The position numbers and the translations under genes were made by a program. The notes under the pieces are model-generated. The model was not told where the DNA came from, did not search any database, and saw nothing but the letters and a program-made list of their open reading frames with translations. From Streptomyces sp. NBC_01198 (GTDB lineage Bacteria; Actinomycetota; Actinomycetes; Streptomycetales; Streptomycetaceae): 64,000 bases of DNA. Below, one piece after another: positions 1 through 7,832 of this stretch (positions within the stretch are counted from its first letter, which is position 1; each line of letters opens with the position of its first letter). The stretch lies in NCBI RefSeq assembly GCF_036010485.1, contig NZ_CP108568.1, forward strand, positions 682,001 to 746,000, written 5' to 3'.

Positions 1-2
1 TC

Positions 3-515
3 GGCTCCGGCCTGGTCGGCGGATCGACCGTGTCCCCGCTGCTGGCCAGCCGGCTGGAGCGGGCCCGCGCCGTCCACCGCAGGCTGTCGCGGCGCGGCAG
101 GAATCCGGTGCTGCTCGCCTCCGGCGGCCAGGGTCCCGACGAGAAACTGCCGGAGTCGCACGCGATGGCCGGCTACCTGGTCGCCCGCGGCTTCCCGGCC
201 GAACTCATCGAGTGCGAGGACCGCTCGACGACCACCGAGGAGAACCTGCGGTTCAGCAAGTCGATCATGGAGAAGGCCAACCCGGAGTACCGCTGCGTGG
301 TCGTGACGAACAACTACCACGCCTTCCGGGCCGCGTTGACCGCCCGCCGGGTGGGCATCAGGGGACACGTCGTCGGTTCCCCCACCGCCGCCTACTTCTG
401 GCCCAGCGCGATGATCCGCGAGTTCGCCGCGATCTTCCTGGCGTACCGGCGCACCAACCTCGCCTTCTGCCTGCTCTTCTTCCTCGGCGGCGGTGCCATC
501 TGGTGGCTGGGCTGA
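3..515 (+). CDS. YdcF-like DUF218 domain protein, 5' end cut by the window
   Basis: The open frame runs in from the left edge, and the codons before the first GTG (position 30) already read like the conserved first beta strand of DUF218 (GSGLVGG), so the true start is upstream. What remains is the family core (ASGGQGPDE, an ESHAMAGYL helix, then TEENL and VVTNNYHAFRA) followed by one C-terminal membrane helix (LAFCLLFFLGGGAIWWLG). DUF218/YdcF/SanA proteins are membrane-linked and have been tied to envelope functions, with no well-defined substrate. The gene converges on glgX across a perfect palindrome that probably terminates both. Family assignment is solid; function is not known. Confidence 0.85.
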   Translation, partial: GSGLVGGSTVSPLLASRLERARAVHRRLSRRGRNPVLLASGGQGPDEKLPESHAMAGYLVARGFPAELIECEDRSTTTEENLRFSKSIMEKANPEYRCVVVTNNYHAFRAALTARRVGIRGHVVGSPTAAYFWPSAMIREFAAIFLAYRRTNLAFCLLFFLGGGAIWWLG

Positions 516-539
516 CCACGGCCGGCCGACCACGACTGG

Positions 540-567
540 GCCGCCCGCGCCCGCGGGCGCGGGCGGC
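540..567. terminator. Perfect 28-bp palindrome between convergent genes
   Basis: The 28 bases are fully self-complementary (centre CCCGCGGG) and lie in the 58-bp gap between the DUF218 stop and the glgX stop. There is no T run, as is usual for high-GC actinomycete terminators. Most likely a bidirectional terminator. Confidence 0.6.
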
Positions 568-573
568 GGCCGG

Positions 574-2742
574 TCAGCGGGCCGTCCGCGGGCGGCGGGC
601 CGCCTCCAGGGCGCGGCGCACCCGGCCGCGCGTCTGGCGGCGCGGGCGGATGAGGATCAGGGTGGCGCGCGGCGCGACGGACAGCGTGCCGCCCGCCTTG
701 ACCTCCGTCTCGTCGGCGGTCTCCGCGCCGGCGGCGGTGTCCACGGCGACCTGCCACGCCTCCCCGTAGGCGCGCCCCGGCAGGACGAACTCGACCGGCT
801 CGTGGTGACTGTTGAGCAGGATCAGGAAGGAGTCGTCCACGATCCGCCCGCCGCGCGGGTCGGGTTCTGTGATGGCGTCGCCGTTGAGGAACAGCGCGAC
901 CGCGTGGGCGTCGTCGCGGTGCCAGTCGTTCTCCGCCATGGTGCGGCCGCCCGGTGTGAGCCACACCGCGTCCCCCAGACCCGGGCCCGGGGTGTCACCA
1001 CGCAGGAAGCGGCGCCGCCGGAAGACCGGGTGCTCGGCGCGCAGCGTGATCAACCGCCGGGTGAAGTCGAGCAGGTCGCGCTGGCCGCCGTCCAGGTCCC
1101 AGTGGATCCACGACAGTTCGCCGTCCTGGCAGTAGGCGTTGTTGTTGCCCTGCTGGGTGCGGCCGAACTCGTCGCCGTGGCTGATCATGGGGACGCCCTG
1201 CGAGATCAGCAGGGTGGTCAGCAGGTTGCGCTGCTGGCGGGCCCGCAGGTCCAGCACGTCCTGGTCGTCGGTGTCGCCCTCGGCGCCGCAGTTCCACGAG
1301 CGGTTGTGGTTCTCGCCGTCGCGGTTGTCCTCGCCGTTGGCCTCGTTGTGCTTGTCGTTGTACGACACCAGGTCGCGCAGCGTGAAACCGTCGTGACAGG
1401 TGACGAAGTTGACGCCGGCCCGCGGCCGGCGGCTGTCGTCCTGGTAGAGGTCGGAGGAACCGGTCAGCCGGGAGGCGAGGTCGGGCAGCGTGGAGTTCTC
1501 ACCGCGCCAGAAGTCGCGCACGGTGTCCCGGTAGCGGCCGTTCCACTCGCTCCACAGCGGCGGGAAGTTGCCCACCTGGTAACCGCCCTCGCCGACGTCC
1601 CACGGCTCCGCGATCAGCTTGACCCGGCTGACCACCGGGTCCTGCTGGACCAGGTCGAAGAAGGCCGACAGCCGGTCCACCTCGTGGAACTGCCGCGCCA
1701 GCGTCGCGGCCAGGTCGAAGCGGAAGCCGTCCACGTGCATCTCGGTGACCCAGTAGCGCAGCGAGTCCATGATCAGCTGCAGCACGTGCGGGCTGCGCAT
1801 CAGCAGCGAGTTGCCGGTGCCGGTGGTGTCGAAGTAGTGCGCCGGGTCGTCGTCCACCAGCCGGTAGTAGGAGGCGTTGTCGATGCCGCGCATCGACAGC
1901 GTCGGCCCGAAGTGGTTGCCCTCCGCGGTGTGGTTGTAGACCACGTCGAGTATCACCTCCACGCCGGCCGCGTGCAGGGCCTTGACCATCGACTTGAACT
2001 CGGTGACCTGCCCGCCCCGGCCGCCGGCCGAGGCGTAGCCGTTGTGCGGGGCGAAGAAACCGATGGTGTTGTAGCCCCAGTAGTTGCGCAGCCCGCGGTC
2101 CAGCAGGTGGCCGTCCTGCACGAACTGGTGCACCGGCATCAGTTCCACCGTGGTCACGCCCAGCCCGGTCAGGTGGTCGAGCACCGCCGGGTGCGCCAGG
2201 CCCGCGTAGCTGCCGCGCAACTCCCGCGGCAGCTGCGGGTGCAGCCGCGTCAGACCCCGGACGTGGGCCTCGTAGATCACCGAGTCGTGGTACGAGTGCC
2301 CCGGCGGCCGGTCGTCGCCCCAGTCGAAGGCAGGGTCGGTGACCACGGACAGCATCGTGTGGTGCAGGCTGTCCGCGGTGTTCAGGCCCTGCGGGTCGCC
2401 GAAGGGGTAGCCGAACAGCGACTCATGGCCGTCGGCCTGGCCGTCGATGGCCTTCGCGTAGGGGTCGAGCAGCAGCTTGGCGGGGTTGCAGCGGTGCCCG
2501 TGCCACGGTTCGTAAGGGCCGTACACCCGGAAGCCGTACCGCTGGCCCGGGCCGACCCCGGGCAGGTAGGCGTGCCAGATGAAGCCGTCGACCTCCGTCA
2601 GCGGCACCCGCCGCTCGCGCCGCCCGTGGTCGATCAGGCACAGCTCGACCCTGTCGGCCGCCTCGGAGAACAGCGCGAAGTTCGTGCCCGCGCCGTCATA
2701 GGTCGCCCCCAGCGGATACGCGCGACCAGTCCACTTCTGCAT
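574..2742 (-). CDS. glgX: Glycogen debranching enzyme GlgX (isoamylase type, GH13)
   Basis: This 722-residue protein matches the GlgX family in length and layout: an N-terminal CBM48-like domain (about 1-140), a (beta/alpha)8 barrel, then a C-terminal beta domain. Expected catalytic residues are visible: Asp about 343 in DGFRFDLA, Glu about 379 in AEPWD and Asp about 451 in VTCHDGFTLRDL. It hydrolyses alpha-1,6 branches of glycogen or limit dextrins in the cytoplasm. The start at 2742 (MQKW) is preferred over longer forms because a GA-rich Shine-Dalgarno (GAGGGGGG) precedes it and the family begins here. No other glycogen gene is adjacent. Confidence 0.95.
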   Translation of the reverse strand: MQKWTGRAYPLGATYDGAGTNFALFSEAADRVELCLIDHGRRERRVPLTEVDGFIWHAYLPGVGPGQRYGFRVYGPYEPWHGHRCNPAKLLLDPYAKAIDGQADGHESLFGYPFGDPQGLNTADSLHHTMLSVVTDPAFDWGDDRPPGHSYHDSVIYEAHVRGLTRLHPQLPRELRGSYAGLAHPAVLDHLTGLGVTTVELMPVHQFVQDGHLLDRGLRNYWGYNTIGFFAPHNGYASAGGRGGQVTEFKSMVKALHAAGVEVILDVVYNHTAEGNHFGPTLSMRGIDNASYYRLVDDDPAHYFDTTGTGNSLLMRSPHVLQLIMDSLRYWVTEMHVDGFRFDLAATLARQFHEVDRLSAFFDLVQQDPVVSRVKLIAEPWDVGEGGYQVGNFPPLWSEWNGRYRDTVRDFWRGENSTLPDLASRLTGSSDLYQDDSRRPRAGVNFVTCHDGFTLRDLVSYNDKHNEANGEDNRDGENHNRSWNCGAEGDTDDQDVLDLRARQQRNLLTTLLISQGVPMISHGDEFGRTQQGNNNAYCQDGELSWIHWDLDGGQRDLLDFTRRLITLRAEHPVFRRRRFLRGDTPGPGLGDAVWLTPGGRTMAENDWHRDDAHAVALFLNGDAITEPDPRGGRIVDDSFLILLNSHHEPVEFVLPGRAYGEAWQVAVDTAAGAETADETEVKAGGTLSVAPRATLILIRPRRQTRGRVRRALEAARRPRTAR

Positions 2743-2903
2743 GTCGGTGCCCCCCTCAGCCGGCCACCTGTCGCGGCCCCGGGGGCCGTCTACCCCGTGG
2801 TCCGCCGAGTAGCTGGGGTGATCCGGCCCTCTTGCGGCGTGCGGGCCGCCACCTGCGGGGCAGGCGGGTACCAACTACGCCTCGCCGAACGGGAGTCGAC
2901 GTC

Positions 2904-3467
2904 ATGGAACGGTTCGGAGAATTCTATTCGCGCCACCTGTGGCTGCAGTTCGCGACCGGATGGCTGGTGGCAGCGGCGATGGTGCTCACCCTCTACCCCG
3001 GCCACTCGGTGCTCGGCACCCTGGTCCGGGTCGGGGGCAGCTCGGCCGCGGGCGTGTGGCTGACGCTCCGGCGCAGGCACCGCGAGGAACGGACGGCGGG
3101 CGGCGCCGACGACCTGCTCCGCTTCGACCGAATGCTCCGCAAGGGCGAGGCACCCTCGGATCCGCAGGAGCGGCAGGCGATGGGCGAGCTGGTCGACCGC
3201 CGGCTGCACAGCACCCGGCACCGCACGGCGGCCCTGGTCTTCCTGGTGATCCTGTTCGGGTCGGTCACCGCGATGGCGGCCTCGATGTCCGGCCTGTGGC
3301 GCGCGATCGCCTACGGCGCCCTCAACGTCGGCTTCCTCGTCTACGTCTACTTCGTGGGCCGGCTGGGCGTCATGCGGCTGCGCCGGATGCGGCGCCTGCT
3401 GGACGACCCGAGTCCCGCGACGGAGGCCGAGCCCGCCGCCGACCGGTCCCGCCACTTCGCCGCCTGA
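2904..3467 (+). CDS. Small integral membrane protein of unknown function
   Basis: The protein has 187 residues. Starting at ATG 2904 with GGGAG a few bases upstream puts the first hydrophobic segment (WLVAAAMVLTLYPG) near residue 20. Three or four membrane helices are visible (about 18-35, 40-52, 105-125 and 135-155). Between them is a charged cytoplasmic loop with DLLRFDRMLRKGEAP. The C-terminus is arginine-rich and then acidic. It diverges from glgX. No enzymatic motif was recognised. Confidence 0.7.
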   Translation: MERFGEFYSRHLWLQFATGWLVAAAMVLTLYPGHSVLGTLVRVGGSSAAGVWLTLRRRHREERTAGGADDLLRFDRMLRKGEAPSDPQERQAMGELVDRRLHSTRHRTAALVFLVILFGSVTAMAASMSGLWRAIAYGALNVGFLVYVYFVGRLGVMRLRRMRRLLDDPSPATEAEPAADRSRHFAA

Positions 3468-3578
3468 CACCGGAGCTGCCCGGCCGGGCAGGTCCGGCAG
3501 CCCCGGCAGACCCCCGCGGCCGGCTCGTCAGGTCCCGTTCCGCCGCCGGCCCCCGGCTCCGGGTGCCAGACTGCTGCC

Positions 3579-4088
3579 ATGTATCGCAGCGGCTCCAGCG
3601 CCCAGGCCCGGATCCTCCAGGAAGCGGCGTACGCACGGCTGAAGCAGTCGTTCGCGACGAGCCAGGACCCGATGTACCGCCTGCGGACTCCCTGGCTCTC
3701 GCCCTGCACGCTGGGCGAGAGCCACACCGTCGACGGCGCCCTGCAGGCGCTGACTCTCATCTACGGGCCCTGGGACACCGAACAGCCGCACGTCCGGGTG
3801 ACGACATGGCGGGAGCTGCCAGGCCAGGACTTCGCCCCTGACGCTCCCGCCGGCCTGCTGGCGGCGGCGCGGGACGTCACGGTCGACATCGAGGGCGGCG
3901 CCACCCCGGGGACCCTGGTGCGCCTCTCCGACGAGACCTGGCTGCTGCGGGTGGATTCCGGCCCGCTGCACCTGCTGGCCTCCGGCCGCGGGCCGAGCGG
4001 CGAGCTGTCCTTCGAGCGGCTGACGGATCTCACGGCCGTCGTCGACGCCCGCCGCGTCCTGCTCGCCTCCCTGCGCCGCGACGGGTAG
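3579..4088 (+). CDS. Hypothetical protein, 169 aa
   Basis: A soluble protein with no signal peptide or membrane helix. Coding character is good: strong G/C at third positions and no overlap with better frames. It contains several Trp residues and a mixed alpha/beta pattern. Family not recognised. Immediately upstream of the ATG is CAGACT at the distance expected for a -10 box of a leaderless transcript, but no convincing -35 is present. It converges on the small membrane gene ending at 4099. Confidence 0.65.
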   Translation: MYRSGSSAQARILQEAAYARLKQSFATSQDPMYRLRTPWLSPCTLGESHTVDGALQALTLIYGPWDTEQPHVRVTTWRELPGQDFAPDAPAGLLAAARDVTVDIEGGATPGTLVRLSDETWLLRVDSGPLHLLASGRGPSGELSFERLTDLTAVVDARRVLLASLRRDG

Positions 4089-4098
4089 CGGGCCTGCG

Positions 4099-4389
4099 TC
4101 AGTCCGTCCGCCCGGCCCGGCCGGCGGCCTCCGCGGCCGCGGTGGCTTTGTGGCGCCGGAGCAGCAGGAGCGCGGCGCCGCCGGAGCAGAGGAGGATCGC
4201 CGCCCAGGCGACGGCCCAGGCCACGCTGCGGCCGGCAGGATGCCCGGCGAGCAGCGCGACGGTGATGCCGGCGACGTAGACGACGGCGCCGATGAGGTAG
4301 AGGCGCTGCCCCCAGCGCCGGGTCCCGGGGTTGGGCTCGCCGGCGACCGGCACGGGCTGCGGGGCGGGGGTGCTCGGGGGCTGCGTCAT
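4099..4389 (-). CDS. Two-helix small membrane protein
   Basis: The start at 4389 gives 96 residues: a proline-rich N-terminus (MTQPPSTPAPQPVPVAG), then two hydrophobic helices (about 28-50 and 55-75) and a basic tail with alternating Ala. A longer frame starts further upstream, but its extra 46 residues are arginine-rich and look non-coding. Function unknown. Confidence 0.65.
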   Translation of the reverse strand: MTQPPSTPAPQPVPVAGEPNPGTRRWGQRLYLIGAVVYVAGITVALLAGHPAGRSVAWAVAWAAILLCSGGAALLLLRRHKATAAAEAAGRAGRTD

Positions 4390-4586
4390 GTCCTGGCGCC
4401 TACCCCCGGGTGACGGGAGGTCACCTCTCCCGCGACGTCTGCCCGCCCGGCTTCCCGGCCCCGGAAGCGGAATGGCTCGATCCCGACGTGAAATCCCCCT
4501 GCCGGCGGATGAGTTGTGTTGTTCCACCCGAGGAGGGCACGCGGACTCAGGTACGGAACCTGAAAGCGACAGGGAGGAATCCGGCG

Positions 4587-5036
4587 ATGTCCGCCATCGA
4601 GGAATCAGTCGAGGTCCAGGTCCCGGTGTCCACCGCGTACAACCAGTGGACCCAGTTCGAGGAGTTCCCGCAGTTCATGGAGGGTGTCGAGCGCATCGAG
4701 CAGCGCACGCCGACGCTCACCCACTGGGTGACGTCGGTCGGCGGGGCCACCCGCGAGTTCGACGCGGAGATCACCGAGCAGATCCCGGACGAGCGGGTCG
4801 CCTGGACCACGGTCCGCGGCGAGGCGCACCAGGCCGGGGTGGTCACGTTCCATCGGCTCGACGACACCCACACCAAGGTCATGCTCCAACTGGAGCACGA
4901 CCCGCAGGGGATCGCCGACACCGTCGGCGACAAGCTCGGGTTCGTCCGCCGCCAGGCCAAGGGCGACCTGAAGCGGTTCAAGCAGTACATCGAGTCCCGC
5001 GGCACCGAGTCCGGGGCCTGGCGCGGCCAGATCTGA
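4587..5036 (+). CDS. SRPBCC (START-like / polyketide cyclase) family protein
   Basis: This is a 149-residue single-domain protein of the SRPBCC fold: SIEESVEVQVPVSTAYNQW at the N-terminus, the FPQFMEGVERIEQ helix, and the long C-terminal helix DLKRFKQYIESRG. Many Streptomyces homologues are annotated as cyclase/dehydrase and act as stress-induced hydrophobic-ligand binding proteins. No catalytic residue can be named. The start is fixed by a strong AGGGAGGA site 10 bases upstream. A 13-bp stem-loop follows the stop. Confidence 0.85.
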   Translation: MSAIEESVEVQVPVSTAYNQWTQFEEFPQFMEGVERIEQRTPTLTHWVTSVGGATREFDAEITEQIPDERVAWTTVRGEAHQAGVVTFHRLDDTHTKVMLQLEHDPQGIADTVGDKLGFVRRQAKGDLKRFKQYIESRGTESGAWRGQI

Positions 5037-5042
5037 GCGATC

Positions 5043-5072
5043 CGCCCGCGGGCCGTCACCGGCCCGCGGGCG
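5043..5072 (+). terminator. 13-bp stem, 4-nt loop terminator
   Basis: CGCCCGCGGGCCG and its exact reverse complement are separated by TCAC, directly after the SRPBCC stop codon. Confidence 0.7.
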
Positions 5073-5154
5073 TGTCCGCCGACAGGCGGCCCGATACCGT
5101 TGCCCGGCTGCGTTCCTGACGGTCGTTCGGGTAGGCGGAGGAGATACCCGGCTG

Positions 5155-5565
5155 ATGGTCAGCCCGGTGGGAAAGGTGATGTTCACGATGGTGAAGGCGA
5201 AGAGCAAGGCCCAGACGGGTACGAAGGCCGCGTCCGCCGCGGGCAAGACCGTCAAGGCGTCCAAGACCAAGACCGGGAAGACCGCCGCGGCCAGCGCTCT
5301 GTCGCAGGCGCCGAAGAGCAAGGGCACGACCGGCAGCAAGGCCGCGTCCGCCGCCGGCAAGACCGTCAAGGCCTCGAAGGCGACCAAGAGCGAGAAGAGC
5401 GCCGCGGCCAGCGCCCTCTCCCAGACGCCGAAGAGCAAGGGCAAGACCACCGCGAAGGCCGTCTCCGCCGCGGGTAAGAAGCTCGCCGACCCCAAGGCGT
5501 CGAAGGCGGACAAGTCGGCGGCGGCCAGCACCCTGGCGAAGAAGGCGGCGCGCACCAAGAAGTGA
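5155..5565 (+). CDS. Lys/Ala-rich histone H1-like repeat protein
   Basis: The 136-residue product is almost entirely Lys, Ala, Ser, Thr and Gly and contains three imperfect repeats of about 38 residues, each with a KAASAAGKTVKASK-like block and a SAAASALSQ/PKSKG-like block. It has no cysteine, aromatic core or HU domain. The composition resembles the basic tails of HupS and eukaryotic H1, so DNA or RNA binding in the nucleoid is a reasonable inference. Two starts are possible: ATG 5155 behind GGAGGAG (12-base spacing) or ATG 5179 behind GGGAAAGG. The second removes an eight-residue non-basic leader. Confidence 0.75.
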   Translation: MVSPVGKVMFTMVKAKSKAQTGTKAASAAGKTVKASKTKTGKTAAASALSQAPKSKGTTGSKAASAAGKTVKASKATKSEKSAAASALSQTPKSKGKTTAKAVSAAGKKLADPKASKADKSAAASTLAKKAARTKK

Positions 5566-5640
5566 GCCCCGCCCGGGGCGCCGTCGTGGTTTCCCCCGCG
5601 GCCCTTGGCATCGTGTTCCGAAAAGGTCGCGAGGGAGCGG

Positions 5641-5691
5641 TGTCGATCCGCGGCCGGGCCGTTCGACCTTGGAGTGAGAGGGTCGAACGGC
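5641..5691 (+). promoter_or_regulatory. Likely ECF42 autoregulatory promoter overlapping an 11-bp inverted repeat
   Basis: TGTCGA at 5641-5646 is followed after exactly 17 bases by CGAC at 5664-5667. As I recall it, the published ECF42 consensus is TGTCGA at -35 and CGA(T)C at -10. The -10 lies in the left arm of an inverted repeat, GCCGTTCGACC (5658-5668) with its exact complement at 5681-5691. The downstream operon (DGPF protein and ECF42 sigma, ATG 5718) is the expected self-target. Confidence 0.65.
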
Positions 5692-5717
5692 GACCCCCGG
5701 TGGCAAGGAGCCCGACG

Positions 5718-6137
5718 ATGGCGAAGTACATGCTGATCATGCGCGGAACGGACGAGTCCATGGCCACGATGATGGACACGCCCTTCGAGGAGATGCTGGA
5801 GACGATCGGCCGCTTCAACGAGGAGCTGATCAAGGCCGGTGTACTGGTCGCCGCCGAGGGGCTGGACGACCCCGGTCAGGGCGTCGTGGTCGACTTCGGC
5901 GGCGAGACGCCGGTGGTCACCGACGGTCCCTACGGCGAGACCAAGGAGCTGTTCGGCGGCTTCTACCTGATCGACGTGGCCTCGAAGGAGGAGGCGGTCG
6001 AGTGGGCGAAGCGGCTCCCGGCGATCCCCGGCAGCAAGTGCGAGGTCCGCCGGGTGCCCGGTATCGAGGAGTTCCCGCAGGACAACGAGTGGATCATCAA
6101 GGAGCGGGCCTGGCGCGAGCGCACCGGCCAGCTCTGA
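5718..6137 (+). CDS. DGPF-domain (YciI/DUF1428-like) protein paired with an ECF42 sigma factor
   Basis: A 139-residue YCII-superfamily protein. The DGPF signature is present as TDGPYGETKELFGGF, with the usual start AKYMLIMRG and the C-terminal EVRRVPGIEEFPQ segment. DGPF proteins are the constant genomic partner of ECF42 sigma factors; their biochemical role is not settled. The ATG at 5718 has GCAAGGAG nearby. The stop overlaps the sigma-factor start (TGATG), so the two are translationally coupled. Confidence 0.9.
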   Translation: MAKYMLIMRGTDESMATMMDTPFEEMLETIGRFNEELIKAGVLVAAEGLDDPGQGVVVDFGGETPVVTDGPYGETKELFGGFYLIDVASKEEAVEWAKRLPAIPGSKCEVRRVPGIEEFPQDNEWIIKERAWRERTGQL

Positions 6138-7441
6138 TGCCCGGGGCGACCGGCGGGCCGCCGTCCGCGGAGAAGGCGCGGCGGGCCGTCGAGGCCGTCT
6201 GGCGGATCGAGTCCGCCAGGATCGTGGCCGCGCTCGCCCGCTACACCCGGGACTTCCAGCTCGCCGAGGACGTCGCCCAGGAGGCGGTGGCGGAGGCGCT
6301 GCCGCACTGGTCGGAGCACGGCGTCCCGGACAGCCCGGTGGGCTGGCTGCTGGCGACCGCCCGGCGGCGCGCGATCGACACCTTCCGCCGCCGCACCGCG
6401 CTCGCCGAGCGCTACGCGGTGCTCGCCGGCCCGCTCACCGAGGGCGAGGCCACCTCGGGCGCCGCGGTCCCGCAGGACCGGTCGGAGGACCTGCCGTGGG
6501 ACCCCGACCGGGTGGACGACGACGTCCTCGCGCTGATGTTCGTCGCCTGCCACCCGGTGCTCTCGCCGGAGGCCCGGGTGGCGCTGACGCTGCGCGCGGT
6601 GGGCGGTCTGGCCAGCGAGGAGATCGCCCGGGCGTTCCTGGTGCCGGTGTCAACGGTCCAGGCGCGGATCACCCGGGCGAAGAAGACGATCGCCGCGGCG
6701 GGGGTCCCGTTCGAACTGCCGCCCGCCGAGGAGCGGCGGGAGCGGCTCGGCGGCGTGCTGAGCGTGCTCTACGTGATCTTCACCGAGGGCTCCACCGCGA
6801 CGGCCGGCGACCGCCTGCTGCGCTCCGACCTTGCGTACGAGGCGATCCGGCTGGCCCGGATGCTGGTGGCGCTGCTGCCTGCGGAGCCGGAGGTGCACGC
6901 GCTGCTGGCGCTGTTCGAGCTCACCTCCGCGCGCTTTCCGGCCCGCACCGGGCCGGACGGTGAGGCGGTGCTGCTCGAGGACCAGGACCGCAGGCTGTGG
7001 GACCGCTCCGCGATCCGGCGCGGCCTGGCGGCGATCGGCCGGGCGGCGACGCTGGGACGGGGTCTTGGCCCCTACGGGTTGCAGGCGGCGATCGCCGCGT
7101 GCCACGCGTCGGCACCATCGGTGCGGGAGACCGACTGGGAGCGCGTCGTCCTGCTCTACGAGGCGTTGGGCCGAGTGGCGCCCTCCCCCGTGGTCGAGCT
7201 CAACCGGGCCGTCGCGGTCGCCATGGCCCATGGCCCGGCACAGGCGCTGTCCCTGGTGGACGAGCTGGTCGCCACCGACCGCCTGTCCGGGTCCCATCTG
7301 CTGCCGACCGTGCGCGGCGAGCTGCTGCGCAGGCTCGGCCGCACCGCCGAGGCGCGGGCGGAGCTGGAACTGGCCGCACGGCTGTGCGGCAACGACCGCG
7401 AACGGGCGGTGCTGCTGCGCAAGGCGGCCGCCCTGGACTGA
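6137..7441 (+). CDS. ECF42-type RNA polymerase sigma factor with long C-terminal extension
   Basis: 434 residues. Sigma region 2 is at about 20-90 (RDFQLAEDVAQEAVAEALPHW, LLATARRRAIDTFRRR) and region 4 at about 130-190 (LTLRAVGGLASEEIARAFLV, VSTVQARITRAKKTI). A helical extension of about 230 residues follows (GVLSVLYVIFTEG, YEALGRVAPSPVVELNRAVA), which is diagnostic of the ECF42/SigJ-like group and is described as TPR-like. Such factors lack a classical anti-sigma; the extension is thought to modulate activity. The gene overlaps the DGPF gene and ends at a hairpin shared with the convergent STAS gene. Confidence 0.92.
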   Translation: MPGATGGPPSAEKARRAVEAVWRIESARIVAALARYTRDFQLAEDVAQEAVAEALPHWSEHGVPDSPVGWLLATARRRAIDTFRRRTALAERYAVLAGPLTEGEATSGAAVPQDRSEDLPWDPDRVDDDVLALMFVACHPVLSPEARVALTLRAVGGLASEEIARAFLVPVSTVQARITRAKKTIAAAGVPFELPPAEERRERLGGVLSVLYVIFTEGSTATAGDRLLRSDLAYEAIRLARMLVALLPAEPEVHALLALFELTSARFPARTGPDGEAVLLEDQDRRLWDRSAIRRGLAAIGRAATLGRGLGPYGLQAAIAACHASAPSVRETDWERVVLLYEALGRVAPSPVVELNRAVAVAMAHGPAQALSLVDELVATDRLSGSHLLPTVRGELLRRLGRTAEARAELELAARLCGNDRERAVLLRKAAALD

Positions 7442-7442
7442 C

Positions 7443-7482
7443 CCCGTAGCGGGGGCCGCACGGCGGCGGCCTCCGCTACGGG
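7443..7482. terminator. Bidirectional 17-bp stem-loop between convergent operons
   Basis: CCCGTAGCGG pairs with CCGCTACGGG, and the stem continues for seven more pairs with one G-T wobble and a 6-base loop. It lies just after the ECF42 stop and runs into the last codons of the STAS gene. Confidence 0.65.
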
Positions 7483-7832
7483 TGCAGGGCACTGATGGCG
7501 TCTTCCACCGTCGGCTGGAAGGTGAAGAGCTGGTCGAGGCCCACGATGCCGAAGACCCGCATCAGGTCGGCGTTCAGCCCGGCGAGCACCAGCGTGGCGC
7601 CGGCCTGCTTGGCGCGGTTGTAGGCCGCGACCAGGACGGTGATGCCGGTCGAGTCGCAGTAGGACAGGCCGGTCAGGTCGATCACCACCGGGGCGTCCGG
7701 GGTGAAGGGCGTCTCCTCGATGGCCCGGGTGAGGTCGTGGGCGGTGTGGTGGTCGAGCTCACCGGTCACGGCCACCACGCTGGCGCCGGTGGGGTGGGAT
7801 CGTCGCGTCGCGGTCAGAGTACGGTCGGTCAC
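7476..7832 (-). CDS. STAS-domain anti-anti-sigma factor (RsbV/SpoIIAA type)
   Basis: 118 residues with a complete STAS domain: beta-strand VVAVTGELDHHTAHDL, the phosphorylatable serine in LSYCDSTGITVLVAA, and the C-terminal LDQLFTFQPTVEDA segment. In partner switching the unphosphorylated form binds an RsbW-type kinase and frees its sigma factor. It starts with GTG overlapping the stop of the SpoIIE-type phosphatase by 4 bp (GTGA), so the phosphatase that would dephosphorylate it is made from the same message. Confidence 0.92.
   Translation of the reverse strand: MTDRTLTATRRSHPTGASVVAVTGELDHHTAHDLTRAIEETPFTPDAPVVIDLTGLSYCDSTGITVLVAAYNRAKQAGATLVLAGLNADLMRVFGIVGLDQLFTFQPTVEDAISALHP

Noticed and set aside
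493..3063. Long plus-strand open frame opposite glgX
   Set aside because: Valine/arginine-rich mirror of the real gene on the other strand; no family resemblance.
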